Part shown: positions 9,033 to 17,297 of the stretch, in pieces
Position numbering within the stretch: the first letter of the stretch is position 1
Layout of the letters: each line of letters begins with the position of its first letter
NCBI RefSeq assembly: GCF_900090225.1
Contig: NZ_FMHY01000002.1
Span: 744,001 to 808,000, forward strand
Direction: 5' to 3'
DNA length: 64,000 nucleotides
From: Micromonospora eburnea
Lineage (GTDB): Bacteria > Actinomycetota > Actinomycetes > Mycobacteriales > Micromonosporaceae
Made by a program: the position numbers and the translations under genes
Notes under the pieces: generated by a model
Told to the model about the DNA's origin: nothing
Database searches by the model: none
The model's input: the letters and a program-made list of their open reading frames with translations, nothing else

Positions 9033-9728
9033 TCAGGAGCGGGGTAGGCGGCGGGTGCCGCCCTGGAACTCGGTGGCCAGCTCCGGGTTCAGGCCGGCGC
9101 CGAGGGTACGACCCAGGCCGGTGTCCGCCTGGGCGGGACGCCCCTGCTGTGGGGCGTAGTCGGCCGGTACGTCCGGCCGGGGCTCGGTCTCCTCCAGCTC
9201 GCTGACCGACTCGGCCAACTCCGCCACCGGGTCCATCTCGGCCACGTTGTCCCATTCGTCGCGCGGGATGGCGTGCCAGGCCTCGTCGACCTGCTCGGGC
9301 GGTGGCTGGAAGACGAACGTCCGGTACGACCAGAAGCGGAACACGGTGGCCAGCAGGACGCCGCCGGTCTTCGCCCCGTTCAGTGCCAGCAGGCTGGTGA
9401 TGCCGAAGCCGTACTTCGCCGCGGCCAGGACACCCACCTCGATGGCCAGGCCGGTGGCGTTGAACAGGAAGAACAGGGTGTATTCCCGACGAAGTGCCGA
9501 CTTCGGTCGATCGCGGTACGTCCAGTGGCGATTCATGAGGTACGACGTGATCGTCGCCACGATGGTCGCGATCACGGTCGCCTTGAGCTGGCCGTCTCGA
9601 AAGAGGGTGAGTGCCAGCGCATTGAACACCGCGTAATTGATGACGGTGTTGACGCCACCGACGACGCCGAATTTCAGCGCCTCATGGATGAACTTCTGCC
9701 AGCGTTCGGGCAGACGGACTCCAGGCAT
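9033..9728 (-). CDS. GtrA-family membrane protein, first of a tandem pair
   Basis: Four-helix membrane protein of the GtrA family, thought to flip or assist transfer of lipid-linked sugars for cell-surface glycans. The GtrA domain fills about residues 15-140, with KFGVVGGVNTVINYAVF, the NRHWTYRD loop and FRFWSYRTFVF. A hydrophilic, acidic tail of about 90 residues is added. I chose ATG 9728 because TAAGGT lies 7 nt upstream; GTG 9737 is the alternative. The next gene on the same strand is a diverged paralogue. No glycosyltransferase gene adjoins. Confidence 0.85.
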   Translation of the reverse strand: MPGVRLPERWQKFIHEALKFGVVGGVNTVINYAVFNALALTLFRDGQLKATVIATIVATITSYLMNRHWTYRDRPKSALRREYTLFFLFNATGLAIEVGVLAAAKYGFGITSLLALNGAKTGGVLLATVFRFWSYRTFVFQPPPEQVDEAWHAIPRDEWDNVAEMDPVAELAESVSELEETEPRPDVPADYAPQQGRPAQADTGLGRTLGAGLNPELATEFQGGTRRLPRS

Positions 9729-9791
9729 GCGAAGCACCTTAGGCAGCGGGCAGGGCCGGCTCGGCCCGGCGGGGACGGGATGGGTGGAGGC

Positions 9792-10340
9792 TCACGCCTC
9801 GGACTCTCGCTCGTGGCTCGTTCCCGGAGCGGGAGGAGTTCCCGCTTCCACGAAAACGAACCGCCGGTACGACCAGAAGCGGAACAGCGTCCCGAGGCCG
9901 GTGCCGACGACGAAGCTGGCCACGTTGTCGGCGAGGGCTGTCTGGAACACGCGGGGCCAGATGGCGCCCAGCCCGTAGCGGCTCAGCGCGAGGCAGCCCA
10001 CGGCGATGCCCAGGCCAACCCCGTTGAAGAAGAAGAACAGCGCGTACTCGCGGGCCGGGTGCGAGCGCTGGCGGTGCCGCCAGGTCCAGAACCGGTTACC
10101 GAGGAAGGCGAGGGTGGCCGCGACCACCGTGGAGATGGTCTTCGCCAGTAGCGGCGACGCGTGCTGCACGCTGGCCAGGTAGTTGAAGAGCGCCAGGTCG
10201 AGGAGGAACGCGAGCCCGCCCACCGTAGCGAACTTGCTCAGCTCACGGACGAGGTGACCGAAACGGTCGAGCAGACCCCTGATCAGACCCCGGCGGGTCT
10301 GCGGAGCCCCCGGTTGGTCTCCGGTCATCGTCGCGGCCAC
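9792..10340 (-). CDS. GtrA-family membrane protein, second of a tandem pair
   Basis: Paralogue of the neighbouring GtrA protein with the same four-helix layout: LSKFATVGGLAFLLDLALFN, the NRFWTWRH loop and FRFWSYRRFVFVEAG at the end. It lacks the long acidic tail. The start is GTG 10340, 6 nt after TACTCT (10347-10352), giving 182 aa; ATG 10328 is an alternative. It lies 63 bp upstream of its paralogue, but that gene has its own -10 element. Substrate unknown; likely a polyprenyl-linked sugar. Confidence 0.85.
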   Translation of the reverse strand: MAATMTGDQPGAPQTRRGLIRGLLDRFGHLVRELSKFATVGGLAFLLDLALFNYLASVQHASPLLAKTISTVVAATLAFLGNRFWTWRHRQRSHPAREYALFFFFNGVGLGIAVGCLALSRYGLGAIWPRVFQTALADNVASFVVGTGLGTLFRFWSYRRFVFVEAGTPPAPGTSHERESEA

Positions 10341-10352
10341 CCGCAGAGAGTA

Positions 10353-10710
10353 CCGGTTGGACGTATCCCGGGGCGGTAGCAACCGCGAGCGGGGCCGGCG
10401 CGGGGGTCGTCTCGGCCCCTGGACGGCCCGCCGTGCGGCGTATCGATGACGGCGTCTCCTCCGGTGCGCGCCGTCCGTTCCGGACGGCGGTGTGGCCGTT
10501 CCGGAGCCGGTGAGCGCAGCGTAACCGGCCGGGTCGAAATTGTGGACGGGATCACGGAATCGCGGTTCGCGACATCCGGGTGGCCTTCCGTGCATGGCGC
10601 ATCCGGTCCGGGTGGCGCCGCCGACGGGGGCTGAAGGTTTCCCACAGGATTTGCGTGAAACTGCGCGCGAAAGCGGGTATCAGATCGTGATGCCGCAGCG
10701 TGGCCGTACC
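10353..10710. other. Non-coding stretch upstream of pckG
   Basis: About 360 bp with no supported gene on either strand. It separates the divergent GtrA and pckG genes. I found no hairpin, repeat or promoter here that I would defend; the regulatory signals lie just downstream (10711-10766). Confidence 0.5.
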
Positions 10711-10728
10711 TTGTGCAGTTCTTCACAA
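10711..10728. promoter_or_regulatory. Rex-like operator upstream of pckG
   Basis: TTGTGCAGTTCTTCACAA matches the Rex redox-sensor consensus TTGTGAA-N4-TTCACAA at 13 of 14 defined positions. It is centred about 20 bp upstream of a plausible pckG -35 element. No rex gene is in the window. Confidence 0.45.
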
Positions 10729-10737
10729 CCAGTCCCA

Positions 10738-10766
10738 CTGACTCGCGAGGCAGCCCGGTTTACGCT
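10738..10766 (+). promoter_or_regulatory. Candidate pckG promoter
   Basis: CTGACT (10738-10743) and TACGCT (10761-10766) are spaced by 17 bp. Transcription would begin near 10773, leaving a 5' leader of about 90 nt before the pckG ATG. Confidence 0.4.
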
Positions 10767-10862
10767 GAGCCCAATCCCAGGTTTCCACGAAGGCGACGCC
10801 ATGGCTCGCCAGAACTCGTGCATCCCATACATCGGTCAGCGTCGACCACAAGGAGATGTGAC

Positions 10863-12704
10863 ATGGTTGCTCCGGCTACTGTTCGGGGTATCGATCAGGC
10901 CCCGACGTCCCACCCCAAACTACTCGCCTGGGTACGTGAGGTCGCGGAACTGACCACCCCCGACCGGGTGGTCTGGGTGGACGGGTCCGATGAGGAGTGG
11001 CGCCGCCTCACCGACGAACTCGTCGAGAACGGCACCCTGATTCGGCTGAACCCCGAGAAGAAGCCCAACTCGTTCTACTCGCGGACGGACCCGACGGACG
11101 TCGCGCGGGTCGAGGAGCGCACCTTCATCTGTTCCGTGGACGAGGCGGACGCCGGCCCCACCAACAACTGGATGGCCCCGGCCGAGATGAAGCGCGTCAT
11201 GACGGACCTCTACCGGGGTTCGATGCGGGGCCGCACCATGTACGTCATTCCGTTCTGCATGGGCCCGGTCGAGGCGAAGAACCCCATGTTCGGCGTCGAG
11301 ATCACCGACAGCCCGTACGTGGTCGCCTCGATGCGGATCATGACCCGGATGGGGTCGAAGATCCTGGCAGCGATGGGTGACGACGCCGACTTCGTGCACG
11401 CGCTGCACTCGATCGGCGCCCCGCTCGCCCCCGGGCAGCAGGACGTGGCCTGGCCGTGCAACGACACGAAGTACATCTCGCACTTCCCGGAGACCCGGGA
11501 GATCTGGTCCTTCGGCTCCGGTTACGGCGGCAACTCGCTGCTCGGCAAGAAGTGCTACTCGCTGCGGATCGCCAGCGTGATGGGGCGCGACGAGGGCTGG
11601 CTCGCCGAGCACATGCTGATCCTCAAGATCACCTCGCCGGAGGGCCGGGTCTACCACATCGCTGGCGCGTTCCCGTCGGCCTGCGGCAAGACGAACCTCG
11701 CCATGCTGGAGCCGACCATCCCGGGCTGGAAGGTCGAGACCATCGGTGACGACATCGCCTGGATGCGGTTCGGCCCGGACGGCCGCCTCTACGCGATCAA
11801 CCCCGAGTACGGTCTCTTCGGCGTCGCGCCGGGCACCGACTGGAAGACCAACGCGAACGCGATGCGGACGCTGGACCGGGGCAACTCCATCTTCACCAAC
11901 GTGGCCCTCACCGACGACGGCGACATCTGGTGGGAGGGCATGGGCGAGCCGCCGGCCCACCTGATCGACTGGAAGGGCAACGACTGGACGCCGGAGAGCG
12001 ACCAGCTCTCGTCGCACGCGAACAGCCGGTTCTGCACCCCGATCACGCAGTGCCCGATCCTGGCCGACGACTACTACGACCCGAACGGGGTCCCGATCGA
12101 CGCGATCCTGTTCGGCGGCCGGCGCCGGGACACCGTCCCGCTGGTCACCGAGGCCCGCGACTGGGTGCACGGGGTCTACCTGGGCGCCACGCTCTCCTCG
12201 GAGACCACCGCCGCCGCGTCCGGTGCGGTCGGTGTGGTCCGCCGTGACCCGATGGCCATGCTGCCGTTCATCGGATACCACGGCGGCGACTACTTCCGGC
12301 ACTGGATCGAGATGGGCAAGGGCGCCGACGGCGACGAGTCCAAGCTGCCGAAGATCTACTACGTCAACTGGTTCCGCAAGGACCCGGACGGCAGCTTCCT
12401 CTGGCCGGGCTTCGGCGAGAACTCCCGGGTACTCAAGTGGATCATCGAGCGGATCGAGGGCCGTGCCGAGGCCGTCGAGACCCCGATCGGCATGGTCCCG
12501 GCCCAGGACGCGCTGGACGTCGACGGCCTGGACATGACCCCGGAGGACGTCCGGATCGCCCTCAAGGTCGACCCGGAGGAGTGGCGCAAGGAGCTGCCGC
12601 TGGTCACCGAGTGGTTCGAGAAGTTCGGGGACAAGCTCCCCGGCGTTCTCTGGGCCGAGCTGGACGCCCTCCGCGCCCGCCTCGACGTGGAGCCGCAGAA
12701 GTAG
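10863..12704 (+). CDS. pckG: Phosphoenolpyruvate carboxykinase (GTP)
   Basis: Converts oxaloacetate and GTP to PEP, CO2 and GDP in gluconeogenesis. The 613-aa protein carries the GTP-class active-site loop [12 protein letters not shown] with reactive Cys274, the GDDIAWMRF metal/GTP motif, [12 protein letters not shown], and the N-terminal substrate loop with Arg-rich [17 protein letters not shown] nearby. AAGGAG lies 8 nt before ATG 10863. It is monocistronic with a long regulated upstream region that includes a Rex-like site. With ppc (34547-37333), eno and glpX also in the window it forms part of the PEP node. Confidence 0.97.
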   Translation: MVAPATVRGIDQAPTSHPKLLAWVREVAELTTPDRVVWVDGSDEEWRRLTDELVENGTLIRLNPEKKPNSFYSRTDPTDVARVEERTFICSVDEADAGPTNNWMAPAEMKRVMTDLYRGSMRGRTMYVIPFCMGPVEAKNPMFGVEITDSPYVVASMRIMTRMGSKILAAMGDDADFVHALHSIGAPLAPGQQDVAWPCNDTKYISHFPETREIWSFGSGYGGNSLLGKKCYSLRIASVMGRDEGWLAEHMLILKITSPEGRVYHIAGAFPSACGKTNLAMLEPTIPGWKVETIGDDIAWMRFGPDGRLYAINPEYGLFGVAPGTDWKTNANAMRTLDRGNSIFTNVALTDDGDIWWEGMGEPPAHLIDWKGNDWTPESDQLSSHANSRFCTPITQCPILADDYYDPNGVPIDAILFGGRRRDTVPLVTEARDWVHGVYLGATLSSETTAAASGAVGVVRRDPMAMLPFIGYHGGDYFRHWIEMGKGADGDESKLPKIYYVNWFRKDPDGSFLWPGFGENSRVLKWIIERIEGRAEAVETPIGMVPAQDALDVDGLDMTPEDVRIALKVDPEEWRKELPLVTEWFEKFGDKLPGVLWAELDALRARLDVEPQK

Positions 12705-12730
12705 CTCCAGCCTTCACCCGTTCCCACCCT

Positions 12731-12790
12731 GTTGATCAAGGAGTTTGCGTCAATTTCCCGCCGGATTGCGACGCAAACTTCTTGATCAAC
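12731..12790. repeat. TGATCA-ended palindromic repeat, copy 2
   Basis: Arms of 21 bp (12731-12751 and 12770-12790; left arm GTTGATCAAGGAGTTTGCGTC), with one G-U-type mismatch. It lies 26 bp after the pckG stop and before the next co-directional gene. Confidence 0.85.
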
Positions 12791-12830
12791 CCTGCCCGCC
12801 GTTGGGTGGGTGGGGGAGGATGGGGCGGGG

Positions 12831-13973
12831 GTGGGGGGCGTGTGGGATGTGGTTGTGGTGGGGGCCGGGCCGGCAGGGTCGGCCGCGGCGCTGGCCGCCC
12901 GGCGCGGCGGGGCCCGGGTGCTGCTGCTGGACCGGTACGACTTCCCCCGGGACAAGCCCTGCGGCGACGGGATCGCCGCGCACGCGCTGGACGTCCTCGC
13001 CGAGCTCGGCGTGACCGGCGCGGTCGACGGTTACGCTCCGCTGCCCGCGCTGCGCCTCTCCGGCCCCGGCGGCGGCACGGTGGCGCGGGCGCTGCCCCGG
13101 CCCGCGTACACGGTGCCCCGGACGGTGTTCGACGCCCGGCTGGTGGCGGCGGCGGTCGCGGCCGGCGCGGAGCTGCGCCGGCACACCGTACGCCGGGTGG
13201 AGGTGCGCGCCGACCGGGTGGTATTGGACGGGGAACTGGCCGCCCGGGCGGTGGTGGGGGCGGACGGCGCGGGCTCGGTGCTCCGCCGGGCGCTGGGCCA
13301 CCCGGTCAACCCGGACCGTCACCTCGCGCTCGCCATCCGCGGTTACGCCCCGGCCCCGCCCGGCCCGCCCGAACAGGTCATCGTCACCTCGTCGCCGCGC
13401 TGGCCGGCGTACGCCTGGTCGTTCCCGATCGGTGACGGCCGGGCGAACGTCGGGTACGGGGAGGTGCTGCGGGGCGAGCCGCTGACCCGGGCGCACCTGC
13501 TGGACCGGCTGGCCGCCCTGCTGCCCGGCACCGACCCGGCCGGGGTCACCGAACTGCGCGCCCACCACCTGCCGCTGTCCACGCACCGGCCGGCGCCGGG
13601 GCGGGGGCGGGTGGTGCTGGCCGGTGACGCGCTCTCGTTGATCAATCCGTTCACCGGCGAGGGCATCTTCTACGCCCTGCGATCGGGAGCGCTGGCGGGC
13701 GCGGCGGCGGCCGGTGCCCCGGAGCAGGCGGCCCGGCGGTACGCCGACACCCTCCGCCGGCGGCTCGGCACGCACCTGCGGCACAGCTCCGTCGCCGCGT
13801 GGCTGGCCCGGCGGCGGGCGGTGGTGGACGCGGCGGTCCGCGCGGCCCGGCGGGACGACCGGGTCTACCGGACCGTGGTTGAGCTGGGGCTGGGCGACGG
13901 ACGCCTGGACGCCCGTACCCTCGGCATGATCGGCTACGGTCTCGCCGGCCGGGATCAGCCACCTCGACACTGA
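12831..13973 (+). CDS. Geranylgeranyl reductase family FAD-dependent oxidoreductase
   Basis: Flavoprotein likely to reduce isoprenoid side-chain double bonds, for example of menaquinone (MenJ-like) or a polyprenyl lipid. It begins with the dinucleotide-binding motif VVVVGAGPAGSAAA, followed by DRYDFPRDKPCGDG (typical of this family), VVGADGAGS in the middle, and the second FAD motif VVLAGDALSLINPFTGEGI. About 380 aa. Several in-frame GTG codons compete as start (12810, 12831, 12840); 12831 follows a GGGGGAGG stretch. It lies 28 bp upstream of a cis-prenyltransferase, which supports an isoprenoid role. Confidence 0.82.
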   Translation: MGGVWDVVVVGAGPAGSAAALAARRGGARVLLLDRYDFPRDKPCGDGIAAHALDVLAELGVTGAVDGYAPLPALRLSGPGGGTVARALPRPAYTVPRTVFDARLVAAAVAAGAELRRHTVRRVEVRADRVVLDGELAARAVVGADGAGSVLRRALGHPVNPDRHLALAIRGYAPAPPGPPEQVIVTSSPRWPAYAWSFPIGDGRANVGYGEVLRGEPLTRAHLLDRLAALLPGTDPAGVTELRAHHLPLSTHRPAPGRGRVVLAGDALSLINPFTGEGIFYALRSGALAGAAAAGAPEQAARRYADTLRRRLGTHLRHSSVAAWLARRRAVVDAAVRAARRDDRVYRTVVELGLGDGRLDARTLGMIGYGLAGRDQPPRH

Positions 13974-14001
13974 TCTTCAAGGCGGGTCGCTACCCTGCAA
14001 G

Positions 14002-14775
14002 GTGATGACTCTGCGGAAAATCCTCTACTCCGTGTACGAGCGCCGGCTGACGGCGACGCTCGCCGGCAAGCCGGTGCCCCGGCACGTCGGCGTGATGTGC
14101 GACGGCAACCGCAGATGGGCCCGGGACATGGGCTTCGTCGATCCCAACGACGGCCACCGGATGGGCGCCGAGCGGATCAAGGAGCTGCTGCGCTGGTGCG
14201 ACGCCGCCGGTGTCGGGCACGTGACCCTCTGGCTGCTCTCCACCGACAACCTCTCCCGTCCGGCCGCCGAGCTGGACCCGCTGCTCCAGATCATCGAGGA
14301 CCTCACCACCGAGCTGGCCGAGGCGGGCAACCCGTGGCGGCTGCGGATGGTCGGTGCCCTCGACGTGCTGCCCGCGCACCATGCCGTCGCGCTCAAGGCC
14401 GCCGAGGAGCGCACCCGCGACCGCAGCGGCGGCGCCCAGGTCAACATCGCCGTCGGGTACGGGGGCCGGCGCGAGATCGCCGACGCGGTCCGCTCGCTGC
14501 TGCTGGAGCACGCCGCGAACGGCGGCACCATCGAGGAGCTGGCCAACACGATCGATGTCGACCACATCTCCGAGCACCTCTACACGAAGGGTCTGCCCGA
14601 TCCGGATCTGATCATCCGGACCAGCGGCGAGCAGCGCCTCTCCGGCTTCATGCTCTGGCAGAGCGCCCACTCCGAGTTCTACTTCTGTGAGCTCAACTGG
14701 CCCGATTTCCGCCGGGTCGACTTCCTCCGCGCCCTCCGCTCCTACGCCACCCGCCAGCGGCGTTTCGGCACCTGA
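14002..14775 (+). CDS. cis-Prenyltransferase (isoprenyl diphosphate synthase)
   Basis: Adds isopentenyl diphosphate in cis to make polyprenyl or short Z-prenyl diphosphates, the carrier-lipid precursors of wall synthesis. HVGVMCDGNRRWA carries catalytic Asp34, and RTSGEQRLSGFMLWQSAHSE is the second substrate motif. At 257 aa with a YSVYERRL N-terminus it resembles the short Rv1086-type (Z,E-farnesyl) enzymes more than the longer Rv2361c type; product length cannot be read from sequence alone. TACCCT (13991-13996) precedes GTG 14002 by 5 nt and ATG 14005 by 8 nt. Confidence 0.9.
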   Translation: MMTLRKILYSVYERRLTATLAGKPVPRHVGVMCDGNRRWARDMGFVDPNDGHRMGAERIKELLRWCDAAGVGHVTLWLLSTDNLSRPAAELDPLLQIIEDLTTELAEAGNPWRLRMVGALDVLPAHHAVALKAAEERTRDRSGGAQVNIAVGYGGRREIADAVRSLLLEHAANGGTIEELANTIDVDHISEHLYTKGLPDPDLIIRTSGEQRLSGFMLWQSAHSEFYFCELNWPDFRRVDFLRALRSYATRQRRFGT

Positions 14776-14802
14776 CCCCGTCGCCCCGCCGAGCGAGGAG
14801 GG

Positions 14803-15627
14803 TCAGCGGAGGTGGGGGAGGGCGGTGGTCAGGAAGTCGGCCAGGGCGGCGGGGGAGTCGAGGGTGAGGTCGGCGGCGTCGGCGACCTCGTGACCGGTCT
14901 CCGGGTTGGCGACGGCGACACAGACGCCGACGAAGTCCGGGTCGGCGGCCCCCCGGGCGCGCACCGCGGCGAAGGCCTTGATGTCGGAGACGTCGTCGCC
15001 GAAGTACCAGGCGCCGCCGGCGTCCCGTACCACCTCGTCGATGACCATGCCCTTGTCCCGGTCGACCGGGGGCTTCAGCTCCAGCACCATCCGCCCGGCC
15101 TGGCAGCGCAGGCCCAGCCGCTCCGCGCGGGCCCGGCCCCACTCCTGGACCAGGTCGCCGAGCTGCGGGGCGGTCCGCCAGTGCAGGGCGACGGAGAGGC
15201 GCTTGAACTCCACCAGCGCGCCGGGCGGCAGCTCGGCCCGGGCCTGCTCGGCCAGCTCGGACATGGTGGGCACCCAGGGCAGCGCGGCCGGCTCGGTGAC
15301 GGTCTCGCCGCCGGAGTGGCTGTGCTCCAGGCCGTAGAGCCCGTACAGGTCGATGCCGGCGAGGCCGCCGAGGCGGTCGCGGAGGAACTCCACCGGGCGC
15401 GCGGAGACGATGGCGATCCGGCGTACGTGTGGGGCGAGCGCCTCCAGCGCGGTGAGCACCTTCGGGGCGGGCCGGACCGCGGTGGGGTCGTCGCCGACCG
15501 GCGCCAGGGTGCCGTCGAAGTCGAAGAAGAGCACCACGTCGGCGGCGCGGGCTGCGGTGGCACGCCAGGCGCGCTCGGCGTCCAACGGGGTCTTCGGCTG
15601 CTGCTTGCCCAGATTCAACGGCGGCAC
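14803..15627 (-). CDS. otsB: Trehalose-6-phosphate phosphatase
   Basis: HAD-superfamily phosphatase that releases trehalose from trehalose-6-phosphate. The nucleophile motif FFDFDGTLAP has Asp36 and Asp38, IAIVSAR is motif II, the LELKPP(V)DRDKG stretch is typical of OtsB, and WYFGDDVSDIKAF supplies the metal-binding acids. 274 aa. The start is GTG 15627 with TACGCT (15635-15640) 7 nt upstream. No otsA synthase adjoins. The gene converges with the cis-prenyltransferase gene with only a 27-bp gap. Confidence 0.92.
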   Translation of the reverse strand: MPPLNLGKQQPKTPLDAERAWRATAARAADVVLFFDFDGTLAPVGDDPTAVRPAPKVLTALEALAPHVRRIAIVSARPVEFLRDRLGGLAGIDLYGLYGLEHSHSGGETVTEPAALPWVPTMSELAEQARAELPPGALVEFKRLSVALHWRTAPQLGDLVQEWGRARAERLGLRCQAGRMVLELKPPVDRDKGMVIDEVVRDAGGAWYFGDDVSDIKAFAAVRARGAADPDFVGVCVAVANPETGHEVADAADLTLDSPAALADFLTTALPHLR

Positions 15628-15697
15628 GCGCGTCAGCGTACCCCGGACACGAGGGCGTATTCGTGTTCGAGACGTGACGTGCGGGCGCGGCGCGGGT

Positions 15698-16051
15698 TCA
15701 GCGTTCGGCGGCTCCCCGGCCCCGCCGACCGAACGGCACCACGGCCGCCTCCGGACCGTGGCTGAGCAGGTAACCCTCTACGAAGCCGGCGTTCCGGTCG
15801 CCGGTGTGCGCCTCGATCTCGTTGAGCCGCGCCACCAGGAACTCGGTGAGCGCGCTGACCCGGTCGTTGAGCCGGTCGTGCAGTTCGGCGACGACGGCGA
15901 GGACCACCGCGGTGCCGGCCGTGGTGAGGCTGAAGAGGTTGACGACCAGGGGAAGCTCCCCGCCGTTCAGCACGCCGACCACCACGTTGCCGGTCACGCA
16001 CGATGTCCCCGACACCACCGCGACCACGACTGCCCACCATTTCAGGGTCAT
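15698..16051 (-). CDS. Small two-helix membrane protein of unknown function
   Basis: 117-aa protein that I do not recognise. Two hydrophobic segments (about 5-29 and 35-56) are followed by a heptad-like helix (HDRLNDRVSALTEFLVARLN), then a short Gly/Arg tail. This suggests a small membrane protein that oligomerises through a cytoplasmic coiled coil. AAGGAGG precedes ATG 16051. It lies 161 bp downstream of the XRE regulator gene on the same strand and may belong to the same locus. Confidence 0.65.
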   Translation of the reverse strand: MTLKWWAVVVAVVSGTSCVTGNVVVGVLNGGELPLVVNLFSLTTAGTAVVLAVVAELHDRLNDRVSALTEFLVARLNEIEAHTGDRNAGFVEGYLLSHGPEAAVVPFGRRGRGAAER

Positions 16052-16212
16052 GGACAGACCCCTCCTTCTGTCCCGCAGGGCCGGGTTCGGCTTGTTCCGT
16101 CCCCCCGCCGACGACGAGCCCGAGCAGTACGAATACGGACGCTAGCGTGCCCGTTCCGCCCCCGGAGCGAAACGATCGGGTCTTCCCTTCCGTTCTTTCG
16201 CCATCTGAGGAA

Positions 16213-16653
16213 CTAGCCGGCCTCTTTACCGCTATTTCCGATATCTCCTGGAAGAGTCGGTCGATAAGCGAGATATCGGATGGTCTCCCGGATGTGGAAC
16301 TTCTCCGCGTCCGAGACGCTCGGATCCACCAGTCGACGCAGCAACGCCTCGACGTCCGGGTCCATCGGCGGGGTGGGCGCGGCGGTACGCGGGGCGGTGG
16401 CCCGGTCCCAGCCCAGGGCGGTGAACGCCGCGGCCGGGTTGAGGCCCAGGCCCTCGCAGAAGGCGACCACCCGCTCCGCCTCGGGATCGCTGGCCCAGTC
16501 GCCGCGTACCCAGCGGTTGATGGTCTGGCGGGAGACGCCGGTGCGTCGGGAGACCTCGGTGCCGCTCCAGGCCCGCATGGTGCGGGCGTCGGCCAGCGCG
16601 CGGCGGACGAAGGTGGCGAAGGCGATCTTCCGTGCGTTGGCGGTCTCGGTCAC
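16213..16653 (-). CDS. XRE-family helix-turn-helix regulator
   Basis: 146-aa DNA-binding protein. Residues 9-80 form a lambda-repressor-like HTH (TEVSRRTGVSRQTINRWVRG). The C-terminal 65 residues are Pro/Ala-rich, then acidic-helical, with no recognised ligand domain. The start is GTG 16653, 6 nt after TACGGT (16660-16665). The palindrome CGGTCAC-N3-GTGACCG (16647-16663) covers both the -10 element and the start codon, so the protein probably represses itself. The divergent chain of small ORFs carries related GTCAC motifs and is its likely target. Confidence 0.82.
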   Translation of the reverse strand: MTETANARKIAFATFVRRALADARTMRAWSGTEVSRRTGVSRQTINRWVRGDWASDPEAERVVAFCEGLGLNPAAAFTALGWDRATAPRTAAPTPPMDPDVEALLRRLVDPSVSDAEKFHIRETIRYLAYRPTLPGDIGNSGKEAG

Positions 16654-16663
16654 CCCGTGACCG
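16647..16663. promoter_or_regulatory. Operator palindrome over the XRE promoter and start
   Basis: CGGTCAC and GTGACCG arms (7 bp each) with a 3-bp spacer. It overlaps the TACGGT -10 element and the GTG start codon. Confidence 0.5.
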
Positions 16664-16704
16664 TACGGGCGGCCGGCCGTACCGGGGTGCCCCGGCACGC
16701 TGCT

Positions 16705-16720
16705 GTCACGCTGACGTGAC
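16705..16720. promoter_or_regulatory. Second GTCACG inverted repeat
   Basis: GTCACG-N4-CGTGAC, between the XRE promoter and the divergent operon. It shares the half-site of the palindrome at 16647-16663. Confidence 0.4.
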
Positions 16721-16828
16721 GGATTCCTCGGATTTCCGGTAAACGATTCGGTGCTGTTCCTGAGGGGTGTCACCCGGTCAGGATAGATGGACGCGAGGAC
16801 GGCGGTAAGCGGACGAAAAGCTGATACT

Positions 16829-16907
16829 GTCACGCGCATGAGACAACTTACGGTGTGTCACGTGCATGAGACGACTGGTGCTCACATGCGTCACTCCGCG
16901 GGTGACG
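16829..16907. promoter_or_regulatory. GTCAC direct and inverted repeats at the small-ORF operon
   Basis: GTCACGCGCATGAGAC (16829-16844) recurs as GTCACGTGCATGAGAC (16857-16872), 28 bp apart. A further inverted pair CGTCAC-N7-GTGACG lies at 16889-16907. They cover the start of the leader ORF, just after a GATACT -10 element (16823-16828), and look like operators for the divergent XRE protein. Confidence 0.45.
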
Positions 16908-16921
16908 AGGGGGTCTCGTGA
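16838..16921 (+). CDS. Short leader ORF (27 aa) coupled to the next gene
   Basis: An ATG 9 nt after GATACT opens a 27-codon frame whose TGA (16919-16921) overlaps the GTG start of the next gene (GTGA). No function is claimed for the peptide. The overlap suggests translational coupling, so the downstream protein would be made by ribosomes finishing the leader. The codons are ordinary for the region; expression is unproven. Confidence 0.45.
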   Translation: MRQLTVCHVHETTGAHMRHSAGDEGVS

Positions 16922-17259
16922 CCGAGCTCGCGACCCGCGCCCAGGCTTTTGGCCTGATCGCGGACGGGGTGGCCGCCGGGTTGAGCGCCCCGTGGCGCCT
17001 CTACCTGGCTCGGGGCTGTCGCTACCTCTCGCTGAGCGTGGGTGACCGGGCCGAGTGGACCGCCTGGCGCACCCACCTCGGCTGCCCGGAGCTGAGCGTG
17101 CGGGTCTACGACGTCGGTGGCGAGATCCGGCGTTCCTCGGTCGCGGAGGTGATCCTGGACGGCTGCCGGATCAGCGTCGAACTGGTGGAGGAGATCAGCA
17201 CCGCCGACCTGGACGAGTTGCTGGTCGTCGACCCGCTGGTCGAGCCGGAGGAACGATGA
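16918..17259 (+). CDS. 113-aa cytoplasmic protein of unknown function
   Basis: Acidic, soluble protein with no recognised domain. It has an N-terminal helix (TRAQAFGLIADGVAAGLS), a middle with two Cys and several Trp (WRLYLARGCRYLSLSV, WTAWRTHLGC), and an alternating beta/alpha C-terminus ending in acidic residues. It starts at GTG 16918 inside the leader stop and ends in an ATGA overlap with a 13-aa ORF. It is likely controlled by the divergent XRE regulator. Confidence 0.65.
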   Translation: MTELATRAQAFGLIADGVAAGLSAPWRLYLARGCRYLSLSVGDRAEWTAWRTHLGCPELSVRVYDVGGEIRRSSVAEVILDGCRISVELVEEISTADLDELLVVDPLVEPEER

Positions 17260-17297
17260 CCCGGCAGGACGCGACGCCGACGGGGGTGGCCGGATGA
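17256..17297 (+). CDS. 13-codon bridging micro-ORF
   Basis: A 13-aa frame (MTRQDATPTGVAG) fills the gap between two genes and shares an ATGA overlap with each. Its likely role is to carry terminating ribosomes across 34 bp to the next start. The peptide itself may be irrelevant. No independent proof of translation. Confidence 0.4.
   Translation: MTRQDATPTGVAG

Noticed and set aside
10801..10953. Small ORF starting at ATG 10801 in the pckG leader
   Set aside because: It overlaps pckG out of frame by 90 nt, has no -10 box or SD at the right distance and no coding character.
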